A stretch of 64,000 bases of DNA from an uncultured Phycisphaerae bacterium (GTDB lineage Bacteria > Planctomycetota > Phycisphaerae > Sedimentisphaerales > Anaerohalosphaeraceae). This document shows positions 43,423-52,389 of the stretch, piece after piece (position 1 is the first letter of the stretch; the number at the start of each line of letters is the position of its first letter). The stretch lies in the NCBI GenBank assembly GCA_937949545.1, contig CALEDR010000022.1, positions 1-64,000 of the forward strand. The letters run 5' to 3'. The translations under genes were made by a program, and so were the position numbers. Below the pieces are notes generated by a model. That model had not been told where the DNA came from and made no database searches. It was given only the letters and a program-made list of their open reading frames with translations.

Positions 43423-44970
43423 ATGAAAAACAAAGCCATTCTGCGGTGTCTTCTCTTGTCAACATTGTTCAGTCTTTGCGCTCTTGCGTCCGGGGCGGAA
43501 AAAATTGTCAGCCGTCCGGTGGATTGGCGGGCGCCGGGCGGGGGAAGGATTCCAGAAGTCCGTTTTCGAGTTCGGGAAGAACCGGCGGCCGAAGAACAAC
43601 TCCCCAAGGCTCTCAGTCTGCCCGCCGCTCATGTGATAGACTCCCCTCCGATTGACGGCTTCGTCCCATGGATTGTCATCACCACCACGAATCGCCGGCT
43701 GGCCGACCTCGAGCTGGACGCCGTCCCATCGGCCGCCGTTGTGGGACAATTCACAGCCGCCAACTGGCAGCGGGATTTCGCCGTCGGCATTTTTGATACC
43801 GGAGCCAGCGCCCATGTCCTCAGCTACGCCGCCTCCGCGGTTCTGCGGCTGAACAACAGAACCTATCTGACCAACAATACCATCACGATAGCCGGCGTAA
43901 CCGGCTCCGTCGATGCCTATGTCAGTTATCCGCTGGGACTGTTTATGGGCGGTCTGAATCTGCTGGAACCCAACCAGACTCCGGACCGGGAGGCCCGTCT
44001 GCCCTCTACAGCCGGAATGGTGGGGGAATACAATGTATCCGTGCTGGTGGGGCAAAATCCGGGCACGAATCCGGATCTGGTAACCGCCGTCGGAACTCCG
44101 ATGAGCGTCTTTTGGACGACGGTGATTCGCAATGACCAGCCGGTGACATCCGTTTATAAGGGCCAGAGCTATACGGGGCCTTCGCTGACCTTCTATCCCG
44201 CCGGCGACCAGAATGCCCCGCGATTTCGAAACCGCGTCCCGCTGGAACTGCGCCCGCTGGGGGCCGCCGCCGTTCAATATGTTCCATTCAGCACAGAGGA
44301 TATTTTTAATTTTGATTTCAGCCCGTCCAGTCCGTCGGTCATCATTGGAACAGGTTCTCAGTCTTTGTTCTTTGTTCACAGTGTGGATTTGACGGAAGGC
44401 GGGCGGTCGGCCATCGACCGAAGCCGGTTTATGCTCGATACCGGAGCGCAAATCACTGTCATCGGAGACCGGATTGCCGCCCGGCTGGGGCTGGACCCGG
44501 ACAGATGGGAATTTCAAGTGCCGATTATCGGGGTGACCGGAGAGACCATCGAGGCGCCGGGCTACTACTTGGATTCCCTGAAGATTCCGGCCATCGGACA
44601 GTGGCTGGAATTTACGAATGTGCCGGTAGTCTGGCTGGAGATTTCCTCTCCGGAGGGCGGCAAACTGGACGGGGTCATCGGGATGAATCTGTTCACCGAA
44701 TACAATCTGATTCTCCACGGCGGCGGGCTGTTTTTAGGGGACGACCCGGCGCTGGAGTTTGAACGGATTGTTCCGCCGCTGCGCGGGGATATTGCCCCGG
44801 CCGTTCGGGACGGCCGTGTGGATATGCTGGATTTGGCGGAATTCGGCCGGACGTGGCTGAGTGAAACCGGACAGGCCGGCTGGAATCCGGCAGCCGATTT
44901 TATCAGCAGCGGACGAATCGATTTGGCGGACCTGGCTGTTCTGGCCGAACAATGGCTGGCTTCTCTGTAA
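43423..44970 (+). CDS. Secreted two-lobed aspartic protease-like protein with dockerin-like tail
   Basis: This 515-residue protein begins with a signal peptide (about 1-24, ending ASGA). Two aspartic protease motifs are present: FDTGAS (Asp125) and LDTGAQ (Asp339). The second is followed by GVIGMNLF (417-424), the hydrophobic-hydrophobic-Gly element that supports the active site. The lobes are about 214 residues apart, so a pepsin-like pseudodimer can form within one chain, though sequence is closer to retropepsin-like families. Residues 455-515 carry two calcium-loop repeats (DGRVDMLDLAEFGRTW and SGRIDLADLAVLAEQW), as in the pectate lyase at 6.7-8.1 kb. An extracellular peptidase is the most economical reading; activity is unproven. 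Confidence 0.75.
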   Translation: MKNKAILRCLLLSTLFSLCALASGAEKIVSRPVDWRAPGGGRIPEVRFRVREEPAAEEQLPKALSLPAAHVIDSPPIDGFVPWIVITTTNRRLADLELDAVPSAAVVGQFTAANWQRDFAVGIFDTGASAHVLSYAASAVLRLNNRTYLTNNTITIAGVTGSVDAYVSYPLGLFMGGLNLLEPNQTPDREARLPSTAGMVGEYNVSVLVGQNPGTNPDLVTAVGTPMSVFWTTVIRNDQPVTSVYKGQSYTGPSLTFYPAGDQNAPRFRNRVPLELRPLGAAAVQYVPFSTEDIFNFDFSPSSPSVIIGTGSQSLFFVHSVDLTEGGRSAIDRSRFMLDTGAQITVIGDRIAARLGLDPDRWEFQVPIIGVTGETIEAPGYYLDSLKIPAIGQWLEFTNVPVVWLEISSPEGGKLDGVIGMNLFTEYNLILHGGGLFLGDDPALEFERIVPPLRGDIAPAVRDGRVDMLDLAEFGRTWLSETGQAGWNPAADFISSGRIDLADLAVLAEQWLASL

Positions 44971-44979
44971 ACGAGACCT

Positions 44980-46410
44980 TCATCCGAGTGGACGGAGCGT
45001 ATGCAGCAGAATCGCCTGGCTGTCTTGTCCGGACAGCAGATCTCGTCCAGGCAGCAGGAGGACCTGCCGGCCGGGCTGTGCCCAGCCGTGTTTCAGAATC
45101 GTCTTTTCCGCATACTCGGTAAACTCCGCCAGGGTGCTCATAAACGGGCTGTGCACCCCGATGACTCCGTAATGAAGTCCCATCTGCTGATTGACCCGCT
45201 CATCCGGACAGAACGATACGATGGGCACATCGATGCGTGCCTTGCTGAGCAGACGGGCCATGGTGCCGGTTTTGGTGGCCACGGCTACGAGCGCACAGGG
45301 AATTTCATCGAGCATCTGAGCGACAGAGCGGGCAATGACCGACAGGGTCTTTAAGGCGGGGTCCGTTTCCATTCGCGGACGCGGCAGATTCAGCCGGTCC
45401 AGATACGCTTCCGTACTGCCGCAGACCTGATGAATCACCCGGGCGGCTTCAACCGGATATTTGCCTACGGAGGTCTCGCCGGACAGCATAATCGCATCGG
45501 CATAATCCATCACGGCATTGGCAATATCCGACACCTCCGCCCGCGTCGGCCAGGGATGCTCAATCATCGACTGAAGAACCTGTGTCGCCACGATAACGGG
45601 CTTGCCGAACCGGCGGCATAAAGCGGTAATCCGCTTCTGAATCAGAGGCACTTGTTCGGCCGGCATTTCCACCCCCAAATCCCCGCGAGCCACCAACACG
45701 GCATCGGAGACCTGAACAATCTCCTCCAGGTTTTCCACCGCACGGGGTTTTTCAATCTTGGCGACGACTTTTATCGGGGAGTTTTTCCGCGACAGCGTCT
45801 GCCGCAGGTCGAGAATTTCCTGTGCTTTTTGAACAAAGCTGAGGGCCAGGTAGTCCAATTGATGTTCAACCGCCCAATCGATCCACTGCCGGTCGCGCGG
45901 CGTGATGGCGGGGATGCCCAAATCGGTATCCGGCAGGTTAACGCCTTTTCGGCTTCGGACAGGGCCGCCGACCAGCACGCGGCACTCAAGAATCTCGGCT
46001 TTTTTTCCAACAACCTGCAGAACAATCGCTCCGTCATCCAGCAGGATGCGCTGGCCGAGCTGAACACGGTCAATCAGTTCCGGCAGAGATGTAGAAAAGG
46101 CGTCAGGCCGTCCGACCTCCAGACGGCGATGAATCAAAACCGTCCGGCCGGGTTCAATCAGACCGCCGTCGGGGTCAATCGGACACAGGCGGATTTTGGG
46201 GCCGCACAAATCCCCCATCACGGAGACGGCAAACGGCACTTCCCGCGCCGCCGAGCGCACCGCCGCCAGCATCGACCGATGCGTATCGGGTTCTCCGTGC
46301 GAAAAATTCAGCCGAAACGTCCGTACTCCCGCATCCATCAGCTGCCGGACGGTCTTCACATCCGCCGAAGCCGGTCCCAGCGTGGCCACAATCGCCGTTT
46401 TGGTAATCAT
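44980..46410 (-). CDS. pyk: Pyruvate kinase
   Basis: This 476-residue enzyme makes pyruvate and ATP from phosphoenolpyruvate. Signatures are VATLGPASAD, FRLNFSHGEPDTHR, KVVAKIEKPRAVENLEEI (catalytic Lys and metal-binding Glu), ARGDLGVEMPAEQVP, PTRAEVSDIANAVMDYADAI and MLSGETSVGKYP. The usual ATQMLESMI reads ATQVLQSMI. The C-terminal allosteric domain is full length. It is the last gene of the minus-strand group lipoprotein-galE-hexokinase-pyk and converges on the protease gene nine bases away. Confidence 0.95.
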   Translation of the reverse strand: MITKTAIVATLGPASADVKTVRQLMDAGVRTFRLNFSHGEPDTHRSMLAAVRSAAREVPFAVSVMGDLCGPKIRLCPIDPDGGLIEPGRTVLIHRRLEVGRPDAFSTSLPELIDRVQLGQRILLDDGAIVLQVVGKKAEILECRVLVGGPVRSRKGVNLPDTDLGIPAITPRDRQWIDWAVEHQLDYLALSFVQKAQEILDLRQTLSRKNSPIKVVAKIEKPRAVENLEEIVQVSDAVLVARGDLGVEMPAEQVPLIQKRITALCRRFGKPVIVATQVLQSMIEHPWPTRAEVSDIANAVMDYADAIMLSGETSVGKYPVEAARVIHQVCGSTEAYLDRLNLPRPRMETDPALKTLSVIARSVAQMLDEIPCALVAVATKTGTMARLLSKARIDVPIVSFCPDERVNQQMGLHYGVIGVHSPFMSTLAEFTEYAEKTILKHGWAQPGRQVLLLPGRDLLSGQDSQAILLHTLRPLG

Positions 46411-46456
46411 ACGAGTCCTTTCATCCTGAAAGCGGTCCCCCGGAAAACCGCCCTGT

Positions 46457-47800
46457 TTAATTCGTCAATCCGGCAATCGCCGCTCCGACCAGCGTCGCAT
46501 TGTCCACGCTGACAATTTCGGTGAAAACCCCCTTTTTGTTTTCCAGATAGTCTTTCAGATAAAACTCCACGCGGCTTTTGAGGGACTTCATTTTGTAAAA
46601 CGTTGTGCCTTCCGCCACCATGCAAATCGGACGTGTGGGGTCTGTCCCCTGTCCGGACTGCAGGGCTGCACTGGACAGATTCAGGGCCGCCAGTTTCGCC
46701 GCCCGCTCCGTCAGGCGGTCCGCCAGTCCGTAAAGAATCTGCACGTCCTCCGGCCGGCCCTGCCGCACCGCCGCCGCCAGACGCCCCGTGCCGTAAGGGT
46801 GCTCCAGAAACTCATTCATCTCCTTGGTAGTCAGATTTTCCAGGGTTGACAGCGGCTCAGCGGCCTCCCGGCTGAAAAGCCCGTCTTTGCATGCCTGCGA
46901 AATCACCAGCCCCAGCAGGCCCCCCAAATAGGCCCCCGAAATCATCTTCTCAAACCGCTGTGAACCGGGATTGACCGTGGACTTGTCAAATCGGATATCC
47001 AGTTTGCCGCGATGGCAATGACCGAAACCGCCGGATTCCGTGTTGATAATCTGGCTGCGGCTCCAATTCAAATCCTTTTTCTTGAGGATATTGGCGTTCT
47101 TTTCAATGTAGCAGCAGTTTGTCCCGGTTCCCAGAATAAAGCCGATCATTCCTCCAAAGATTCGGTTTTGATAGCCGCAGCCCGCCAAAAGGGTCGCCAC
47201 CGTATCATTCAGCAGCACGATATGTTTCCGACCCAGTCCGGCGGCCTGAAGGGCCTCATTGAGCCGCTCGCCGATCATCTGACCGATGACCGACGGGGCT
47301 TTAATTTCTTTGGAAAAGCGGAGCAGCCGCCCGTCTTTATTCGGGTACATCTCCACCGGATACGAAAAGCAGAATCCCAGCCGCTCGGAGGCATCCCCGA
47401 TGTCGCGGAAATACCCGGCCATGATGCGGAAAAACTCCTCCGCTGAGACTTCTTTGTCGATGCCGGGCATGGAAAACAGCCTCAGATTCTCAAGAATCGG
47501 CCTTCTTTGCTCATCAAAAATCACTGTGGCGGCCCGGAAGTTGGTTCCGCCAGCATCCGCGACAATCACCCGCTGTCCGACCGGCACATCCGCATCTGCC
47601 TCCAGATAGGTCGGAATCATCTCCACCGTGCTTTTCTTTCCGGCAAGCCCTTTCTGCATCTCCGTCAGAAACCGGCCGACATTCTCCTCAAAATCCACAT
47701 CAAGGACATCCATTTCATAGTCCCGAAGGAAACGAATCACTTGCCGGCGGACCGATTTCGGATGGACCGGCCCGGACTTTTCTGTTCTCTTGCTGCCCAA
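46457..47800 (-). CDS. Eukaryotic-type hexokinase
   Basis: This 447-residue protein belongs to the hexokinase family of eukaryotes and some bacteria, not to the short bacterial glucokinases. It has the ATP phosphate loop VADAGGTNFRAATV, the sugar-binding FSYPVEMYPN, the catalytic Asp in LLNDTVATLLAGC, and ILGTGTNCCYIE. It phosphorylates glucose or other hexoses in the cytosol. Such enzymes occur in planctomycetes, spirochaetes and Bacteroidetes, so recent transfer need not be invoked. galE lies upstream and pyk downstream, a small glycolytic group. Confidence 0.88.
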   Translation of the reverse strand: MGSKRTEKSGPVHPKSVRRQVIRFLRDYEMDVLDVDFEENVGRFLTEMQKGLAGKKSTVEMIPTYLEADADVPVGQRVIVADAGGTNFRAATVIFDEQRRPILENLRLFSMPGIDKEVSAEEFFRIMAGYFRDIGDASERLGFCFSYPVEMYPNKDGRLLRFSKEIKAPSVIGQMIGERLNEALQAAGLGRKHIVLLNDTVATLLAGCGYQNRIFGGMIGFILGTGTNCCYIEKNANILKKKDLNWSRSQIINTESGGFGHCHRGKLDIRFDKSTVNPGSQRFEKMISGAYLGGLLGLVISQACKDGLFSREAAEPLSTLENLTTKEMNEFLEHPYGTGRLAAAVRQGRPEDVQILYGLADRLTERAAKLAALNLSSAALQSGQGTDPTRPICMVAEGTTFYKMKSLKSRVEFYLKDYLENKKGVFTEIVSVDNATLVGAAIAGLTN

Positions 47801-47868
47801 GATTTCATCCTCCTGACTGAAATACTCCGTAACCCGTCAGCCGCCCGCGGCGATTTGCCGTCCCTGCT

Positions 47869-48852
47869 TCAGGATTTGTATCCGTTCGGATGCGCTGTAT
47901 GAAACTTCCAGGCGCTTTCGACGATGGTTTCCAGCTCCGGATATCGGGTCTTCCATTCCAATTCGCGGACGGCGCGGGAGGCGTCGGCTGTGAGCACCGG
48001 CGGGTCGCCCGGTCGGCGGGACGCCTCTTCCACCCGAAACGAACGCCCCGATACCTGCCGCACCGTGTCAATCACCTGACGGACGGAATACCCGGTTCCG
48101 CTGCCCAGGTTGTACACGAGCTCCCGCTGGTCCGCCAGCCGCTCCAGAGCCAGCAGATGCGCTGAACACAAATCCTCCACATGGATATAATCGCGAATGC
48201 ACGTGCCGTCTGGCGTCGGATAATCCGTCCCGTAAATCTTAATGGACGGACGTTTTCCCATCGCCGCCTGAATAATCAGCGGAATCAGGTGGGATTCGGG
48301 CCGATGGTCTTCGCCGAATTGGGCGTCAAAGCCCGCCCCGCACGCATTGAAATAGCGAAGCGCGGCATAGCGAAGCCGGCCGGTCTGACACTGAAAATGA
48401 CACATCCGCTCTACAGCCCATTTGGTTTCTCCGTAGGGATTGATGGGGTCTTTCGGCAGGTCTTCCGGTATCGGAATTGTCCGCGGCATTCCATATACGG
48501 CCGCTGTGCTGCTGAAGACGAACTTCTCCACCCCCGCCTTCTCCATTGCCTCCAGCAGCGTGCATGTTCGGCTCACATTGTTGTCATAATAGCGAAGCGG
48601 CGCTTCGACCGACTCGCCGACCTCGATAAAGGCCGCAAAATGCATCACGGCTTCGATTCGATGCTTTTTCAGAACCTCGACCGTAAACTCCAGATTCCCG
48701 AAATCCCCCTGCACAAACTCCGCACTTCGCACGGCGGCTCGATGTCCCTTGCTCAGATTGTCCAGCACAACCGGACGATGTCCCGCCCGAGCCAGCATCT
48801 CGGTCATATTGCTGCCGATATAGCCGGCCCCGCCGCACACCAGAATATTCAT
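47869..48852 (-). CDS. galE: UDP-glucose 4-epimerase
   Basis: This 327-residue short-chain dehydrogenase interconverts UDP-glucose and UDP-galactose. GGAGYIGSN binds NAD, FSSTAAVYG gives the catalytic Ser, and YGETK (Tyr, Lys) the active site; LRYFNACGA and YGTDYPTPDGTCIRDYIHV are GalE-specific. GGAGG stands ahead of the ATG at 48852. It overlaps the lipoprotein gene upstream by four bases. Confidence 0.94.
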   Translation of the reverse strand: MNILVCGGAGYIGSNMTEMLARAGHRPVVLDNLSKGHRAAVRSAEFVQGDFGNLEFTVEVLKKHRIEAVMHFAAFIEVGESVEAPLRYYDNNVSRTCTLLEAMEKAGVEKFVFSSTAAVYGMPRTIPIPEDLPKDPINPYGETKWAVERMCHFQCQTGRLRYAALRYFNACGAGFDAQFGEDHRPESHLIPLIIQAAMGKRPSIKIYGTDYPTPDGTCIRDYIHVEDLCSAHLLALERLADQRELVYNLGSGTGYSVRQVIDTVRQVSGRSFRVEEASRRPGDPPVLTADASRAVRELEWKTRYPELETIVESAWKFHTAHPNGYKS

Positions 48853-49418
48853 TTCTTTCCTCCGTGAGAAACCGACTTCTGAATCGAACGAAGAATTTTC
48901 TTTTCCAGCCGGGGGTCCGTCCCCAGATAGACCCATTCGGCCTGCGCCAGCACCTGCCCTCTCATCTGAAGAGATTGTCCGCGGCCGTCGCTGTCCGTGA
49001 CGTACCCGCCCGCCCTGCTTCTGCCCTCCAGCGGCTGGTCCGGCACACTCAGCCGCCGTACCAGGACACGGCAGTTGACGCAGACCTGACTGCCTTCGGC
49101 CTCCATCCGAACCTCAGCAATCCGCTGAAGACTGTGCAGACTGGCTTCTGCTGTGCCGGACAGGCCCGCATTATCTGCCCGCCAGAACTCAAAAAACTGA
49201 GCCCCTCGAAGCGGGAATGTAATAATTTGCCCCGCCCGAACATCAGATTTCTCAATGGCAAACTGCATCCGGGTCAGGGTGCGCTCGGCCGCCGAAAAAA
49301 CCTGGTCCATCGATACCGGCTCCAGACAAATCGGTTCCGTCGGTTCCGTCGGTTGGGTCGATGCGCAGCCCGCCAGCAGCCCCAGCACAAGCCCGAGCCA
49401 TATCTTTTTCTGTTTCAT
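48849..49418 (-). CDS. Hypothetical lipoprotein
   Basis: This 189-residue protein has a clear lipoprotein signal peptide (MKQKKIWLGLVLGLLAGC, lipobox LAGC). Right after the Cys a short repeat encodes Thr-Glu-Pro units (9-base tandem repeat near 49330-49358). I recognise no domain; the rest is a mixed fold of about 155 residues with two Cys (VCVNCR). AGGGAG precedes the ATG. The stop overlaps galE by four bases, so it is the first gene of that operon. Confidence 0.75.
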   Translation of the reverse strand: MKQKKIWLGLVLGLLAGCASTQPTEPTEPICLEPVSMDQVFSAAERTLTRMQFAIEKSDVRAGQIITFPLRGAQFFEFWRADNAGLSGTAEASLHSLQRIAEVRMEAEGSQVCVNCRVLVRRLSVPDQPLEGRSRAGGYVTDSDGRGQSLQMRGQVLAQAEWVYLGTDPRLEKKILRSIQKSVSHGGKK

Positions 49419-49554
49419 ACCTGTCTCCCTGTAAGTTGATGCAAAATTGTATCCGGAATCCTCTCTTTTCTCAAGCCTCGTTTTGTTTTTTCCATTCGGA
49501 TCAACCTCATTCAACCTCCGGGCAAGCTCCGGACGATATGAAAGGAGAAAGATT

Positions 49555-50487
49555 ATGCTGAACGTCCAAATTCAAAATCTTCGCCAGCGTCTGGCCGAGC
49601 AACCCCTCGGAAAGACCGTCGAGTCATTTCTCGACTATCTGATTGTTGAGGCGGGGCTGGCCTCCAACACCGTTTTGGCCTACGGCAGGGATCTGCTGGA
49701 GTTTGCCCAGTTTTGCCGCAGCCGAAATATTCATCGGCTCCAGGATATTCAGCCGTCCGTCGTTTCCCAATATCTGCACACCCGCCGGGGTCTTTCGGAG
49801 GCGTCCCTGAGCCGACATCTGGTTGCCGTCAAAATGATGCTCCGTTTTGCCGTACTGACAGGTCTCGTAAAAAACACCTTTATCGACACCCTCGAAAGTC
49901 CCAAACAATGGAAACGGCTGCCGGCCGTGTGCTCCAAGCAGCAAATCTTCGCTCTCCTCGATGCACCCGGTCCGGATGACCCGTATTGGCTTCGGGACAA
50001 AGCCGTTCTTGAACTGCTGTATGCCACGGGTGCCCGTGCCGCAGAGGTCGCCGCTCTGGAAATCAAAGATGTCAACCTGTCTGTCGGATATGTCCGCTGC
50101 TTCGGCAAAGGACGCAAGGAGCGCATTGTCCCTTTGAGCCGCGCAGCGGCACGGGCCGTTCAGGCCTATCTGGAAACCCTGCGCCCTCAGCTGGCCAAAC
50201 CGTTCAGCGGCGCCGCCTTGTTTCTCTCGCGGACCGGCCGGCCTCTGGACCGTATCGAATTGTGGCGGATTGTCAAAAAATACGCCCGGCGGGCCGGTCT
50301 GCCGAAAAAGTTAAGCGTCCACACCCTCCGGCACTGTTTTGCCAGTCACCTGCTGGCCGGAGGCGTGGACCTCCGTTCGCTACAGGAAATGCTCGGACAC
50401 GCCGACATCCGAACCACCCAGATTTACACCCACGTGGACCATGACCGCCTCAAAGCCATTCACCGAAAATTCCACCCGCGGCCGTAG
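49555..50487 (+). CDS. xerD: Tyrosine recombinase XerD/XerC
   Basis: This 310-residue recombinase resolves chromosome dimers at dif. The SAM-like core-binding domain is at about 15-105. The catalytic domain has Arg in ATGARAAEVAALE, Lys in GKGRKERIVPL, HTLRHCFASHLL (His and Arg), LGHADIRTTQIYTHV (His and nucleophile Tyr). AAAGGAGAAAGATT lies before the ATG at 49555. No dif-like site or phage genes are next to it, which favours housekeeping XerC/XerD over an integrase; C and D cannot be told apart. Confidence 0.88.
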   Translation: MLNVQIQNLRQRLAEQPLGKTVESFLDYLIVEAGLASNTVLAYGRDLLEFAQFCRSRNIHRLQDIQPSVVSQYLHTRRGLSEASLSRHLVAVKMMLRFAVLTGLVKNTFIDTLESPKQWKRLPAVCSKQQIFALLDAPGPDDPYWLRDKAVLELLYATGARAAEVAALEIKDVNLSVGYVRCFGKGRKERIVPLSRAAARAVQAYLETLRPQLAKPFSGAALFLSRTGRPLDRIELWRIVKKYARRAGLPKKLSVHTLRHCFASHLLAGGVDLRSLQEMLGHADIRTTQIYTHVDHDRLKAIHRKFHPRP

Positions 50488-50509
50488 CCGCCTTTGGCAA
50501 AACCAACGA

Positions 50510-50538
50510 TTGACAAATTCCTCCTGTTCGATTACCAT
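50510..50538 (+). promoter_or_regulatory. Promoter of the coiled-coil membrane protein gene
   Basis: TTGACA (50510-50515), 17-base spacer, TACCAT (50533-50538), 65 bases before the ATG at 50604. Confidence 0.45.
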
Positions 50539-50603
50539 AATTTATGAGGTAGCGGTCTTTGCACAGTGCAGGAACCAACAGAGCCCCTCCAGGGAGAGAA
50601 AAA

Positions 50604-51611
50604 ATGGATTTTATACTGTCTCCAAAACAGCCGACGCATCGAAAAGGATTTCTCTGGCTTTTGATTTTCATCAGTCTGTTTGTCATTTCCCTGCTGTGTT
50701 TTGCCGCCGGCCGGCTGTTCGAAATGCTCGGTTTTCTGCTGCTGCCGTCTTTGTTTCTGTTCCTGGCAGCCGCTGCCGTCGGCGTCATCGCCGTCCTGGT
50801 GTACTTAAACGATACGGCCCAATCCCTCCATGCCGTTATTGAGAAAATGGAGCAGACACTCGAGTCCCTCGGGCGGCAGCAGACCCTGCTGGTCAAAATC
50901 TCACAAGCCGTCCGCGTCAGCGATCGGGCCAAGGAAATTATCTTCCGCGACGCCGAGCAGATTGAGCTGGGCGAAGCCGTGTTAAGCAAAGTGCATCAGC
51001 ACGATTTCGAGGCGGCCGAGGCCATGCTCGATGAAATGGCCAAAGAGACCCGCTACAAAGAGCTGGAAATCCGCCTGCGGCAGATGGCCGTCAAATACCG
51101 CACGGCCACCGAAGAGGGACGCATCAACCAGATTATCAATCACATCAACGACCTGCTCGAGCGGCACTTGTGGGCACAGGCCGCCGCCCAGATTGAAAAT
51201 CTGCTGACGCTCTATTCCTTTTCCGAAAAGGCCCGGCAGATGCCCGCCAAACTGCAGGAAAAGAAAAACCAGTACAAGCGCAAACTCTTGTCTGAATGGG
51301 ACAAGGCGGTCAAAAACAAAGACACTGACCGCAGCCTGGAAATTCTCAAAGAACTGGATATGTATCTGACCCCCGCCGAGGCCCTGGCCCTTCAGGAGTC
51401 CGCCAGCACCGTTTTTAAGACCAAACTGCATAATCTCGGCGTGGAGTTTCAGATGGCGGTTACAGAGAAAAACTGGAAAGCCGCTCTGCATGCCGCCCGT
51501 CAGATTGTCCAACACTTCCCCAACAGTCGAATGGCGGCGGAAATCCGTGGGAAAATGGATATTCTCCAGGAGCGGGCTCGCCAGAGCACTTCCGAAGGTA
51601 CGGCCTCCTAA
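50604..51611 (+). CDS. Hypothetical membrane protein with long helical cytosolic domain
   Basis: This 335-residue protein has two close membrane helices (about 15-37 and 40-68) and then about 260 residues that look almost wholly helical, with coiled-coil segments and TPR-like helix pairs (HDFEAAEAMLDEMAKET and NWKAALHAARQIVQHFPNS). Good ribosome site AGGGAG. I do not recognise the family. The TPR-like half suggests a scaffold role at the membrane. Confidence 0.72.
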   Translation: MDFILSPKQPTHRKGFLWLLIFISLFVISLLCFAAGRLFEMLGFLLLPSLFLFLAAAAVGVIAVLVYLNDTAQSLHAVIEKMEQTLESLGRQQTLLVKISQAVRVSDRAKEIIFRDAEQIELGEAVLSKVHQHDFEAAEAMLDEMAKETRYKELEIRLRQMAVKYRTATEEGRINQIINHINDLLERHLWAQAAAQIENLLTLYSFSEKARQMPAKLQEKKNQYKRKLLSEWDKAVKNKDTDRSLEILKELDMYLTPAEALALQESASTVFKTKLHNLGVEFQMAVTEKNWKAALHAARQIVQHFPNSRMAAEIRGKMDILQERARQSTSEGTAS

Positions 51612-51642
51612 TCCCCCTGCCTCCGGCAAAACCCGTACGTTT

Positions 51643-52191
51643 TCAGCCGTGCATGTCGAAGAGTGACTGGGTCTTGACAATCGTCATCTGTTCCGGAAAG
51701 GCATGGAAGGCATGAATGTGAAGTTCGTCCCGGCGGGCTTCAAAATCAATATAACTGAAGGCCTCCAGCCCTTCGGCGGAAGAACCTCCAAAAGCGACAA
51801 ACAGCCCCCGATTTCGGGCAAACCGCTGCAAATCGATGTGGCTCTGCCGATACAGATTCGGACTCATTTTTTCCACCTGGAAGTCTGTCATGTAGCTCAG
51901 CCCCCGGCTGAGCGTGCATTTGTGGGTCCGCGGACCGCGGAACGGAAACCGCTCCACCAAACCGCGCCGCGGCAGCGGCTGCTCCGGACCGCTGATCAGT
52001 TCCGTCAGGCAGACATCATCCGCAAACACACTCACCACATGTGAACAGCCGGTCGCCCACAGCAGCATCTCATAGCGTTCCGTTTTCAGGTGCCGGCGGG
52101 CATAAATGCGAAACAATTCCGGATGCAGCGGACGCTGAAAGAGGGAGAAGGTCAATTCGCTGACTGCCAGGTTGGTCTTCGGAACATCCAT
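51643..52191 (-). CDS. DUF2617-like protein
   Basis: This 182-residue protein contains LFQRPLHPELFRIYARRHLK, then YEMLLWATGCSHVVSVFADD and SGPEQPLPRRGL, the pattern I recall for DUF2617, a family with many planctomycete members and no known function. No signal peptide or membrane helix. It stands alone between two converging and diverging neighbours; the spacer 52192-52389 holds nothing recognisable. Confidence 0.65.
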   Translation of the reverse strand: MDVPKTNLAVSELTFSLFQRPLHPELFRIYARRHLKTERYEMLLWATGCSHVVSVFADDVCLTELISGPEQPLPRRGLVERFPFRGPRTHKCTLSRGLSYMTDFQVEKMSPNLYRQSHIDLQRFARNRGLFVAFGGSSAEGLEAFSYIDFEARRDELHIHAFHAFPEQMTIVKTQSLFDMHG

Positions 52192-52389
52192 CTTGTCCTG
52201 CCTTTCTATGCAAATCCCTGTTTGTCATTCCCGATTATACCAAATCGGAAAAAACCAAATCAAGGCCCTTATCAACACTGAAAAGCCTGTTTGGGCCCGC
52301 TTATCGGACCAAACTTTTGCAAGTCTGTACGAAACAACAACTAAAGAGGTGCAAAAAAATTTGTGAAAAATGCGGCTTTGGACGTCCGC

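Noticed and set aside
43459-44718. A 419-codon frame antisense to the aspartic protease gene
   Set aside because: The plus-strand frame has signal peptide, two DTGA motifs and dockerin repeats; the antisense one has none.
49555-50487. Xer-like recombinase as integrase of a mobile element
   Set aside because: No phage or transfer genes, no attachment repeats, and housekeeping neighbours with normal composition.
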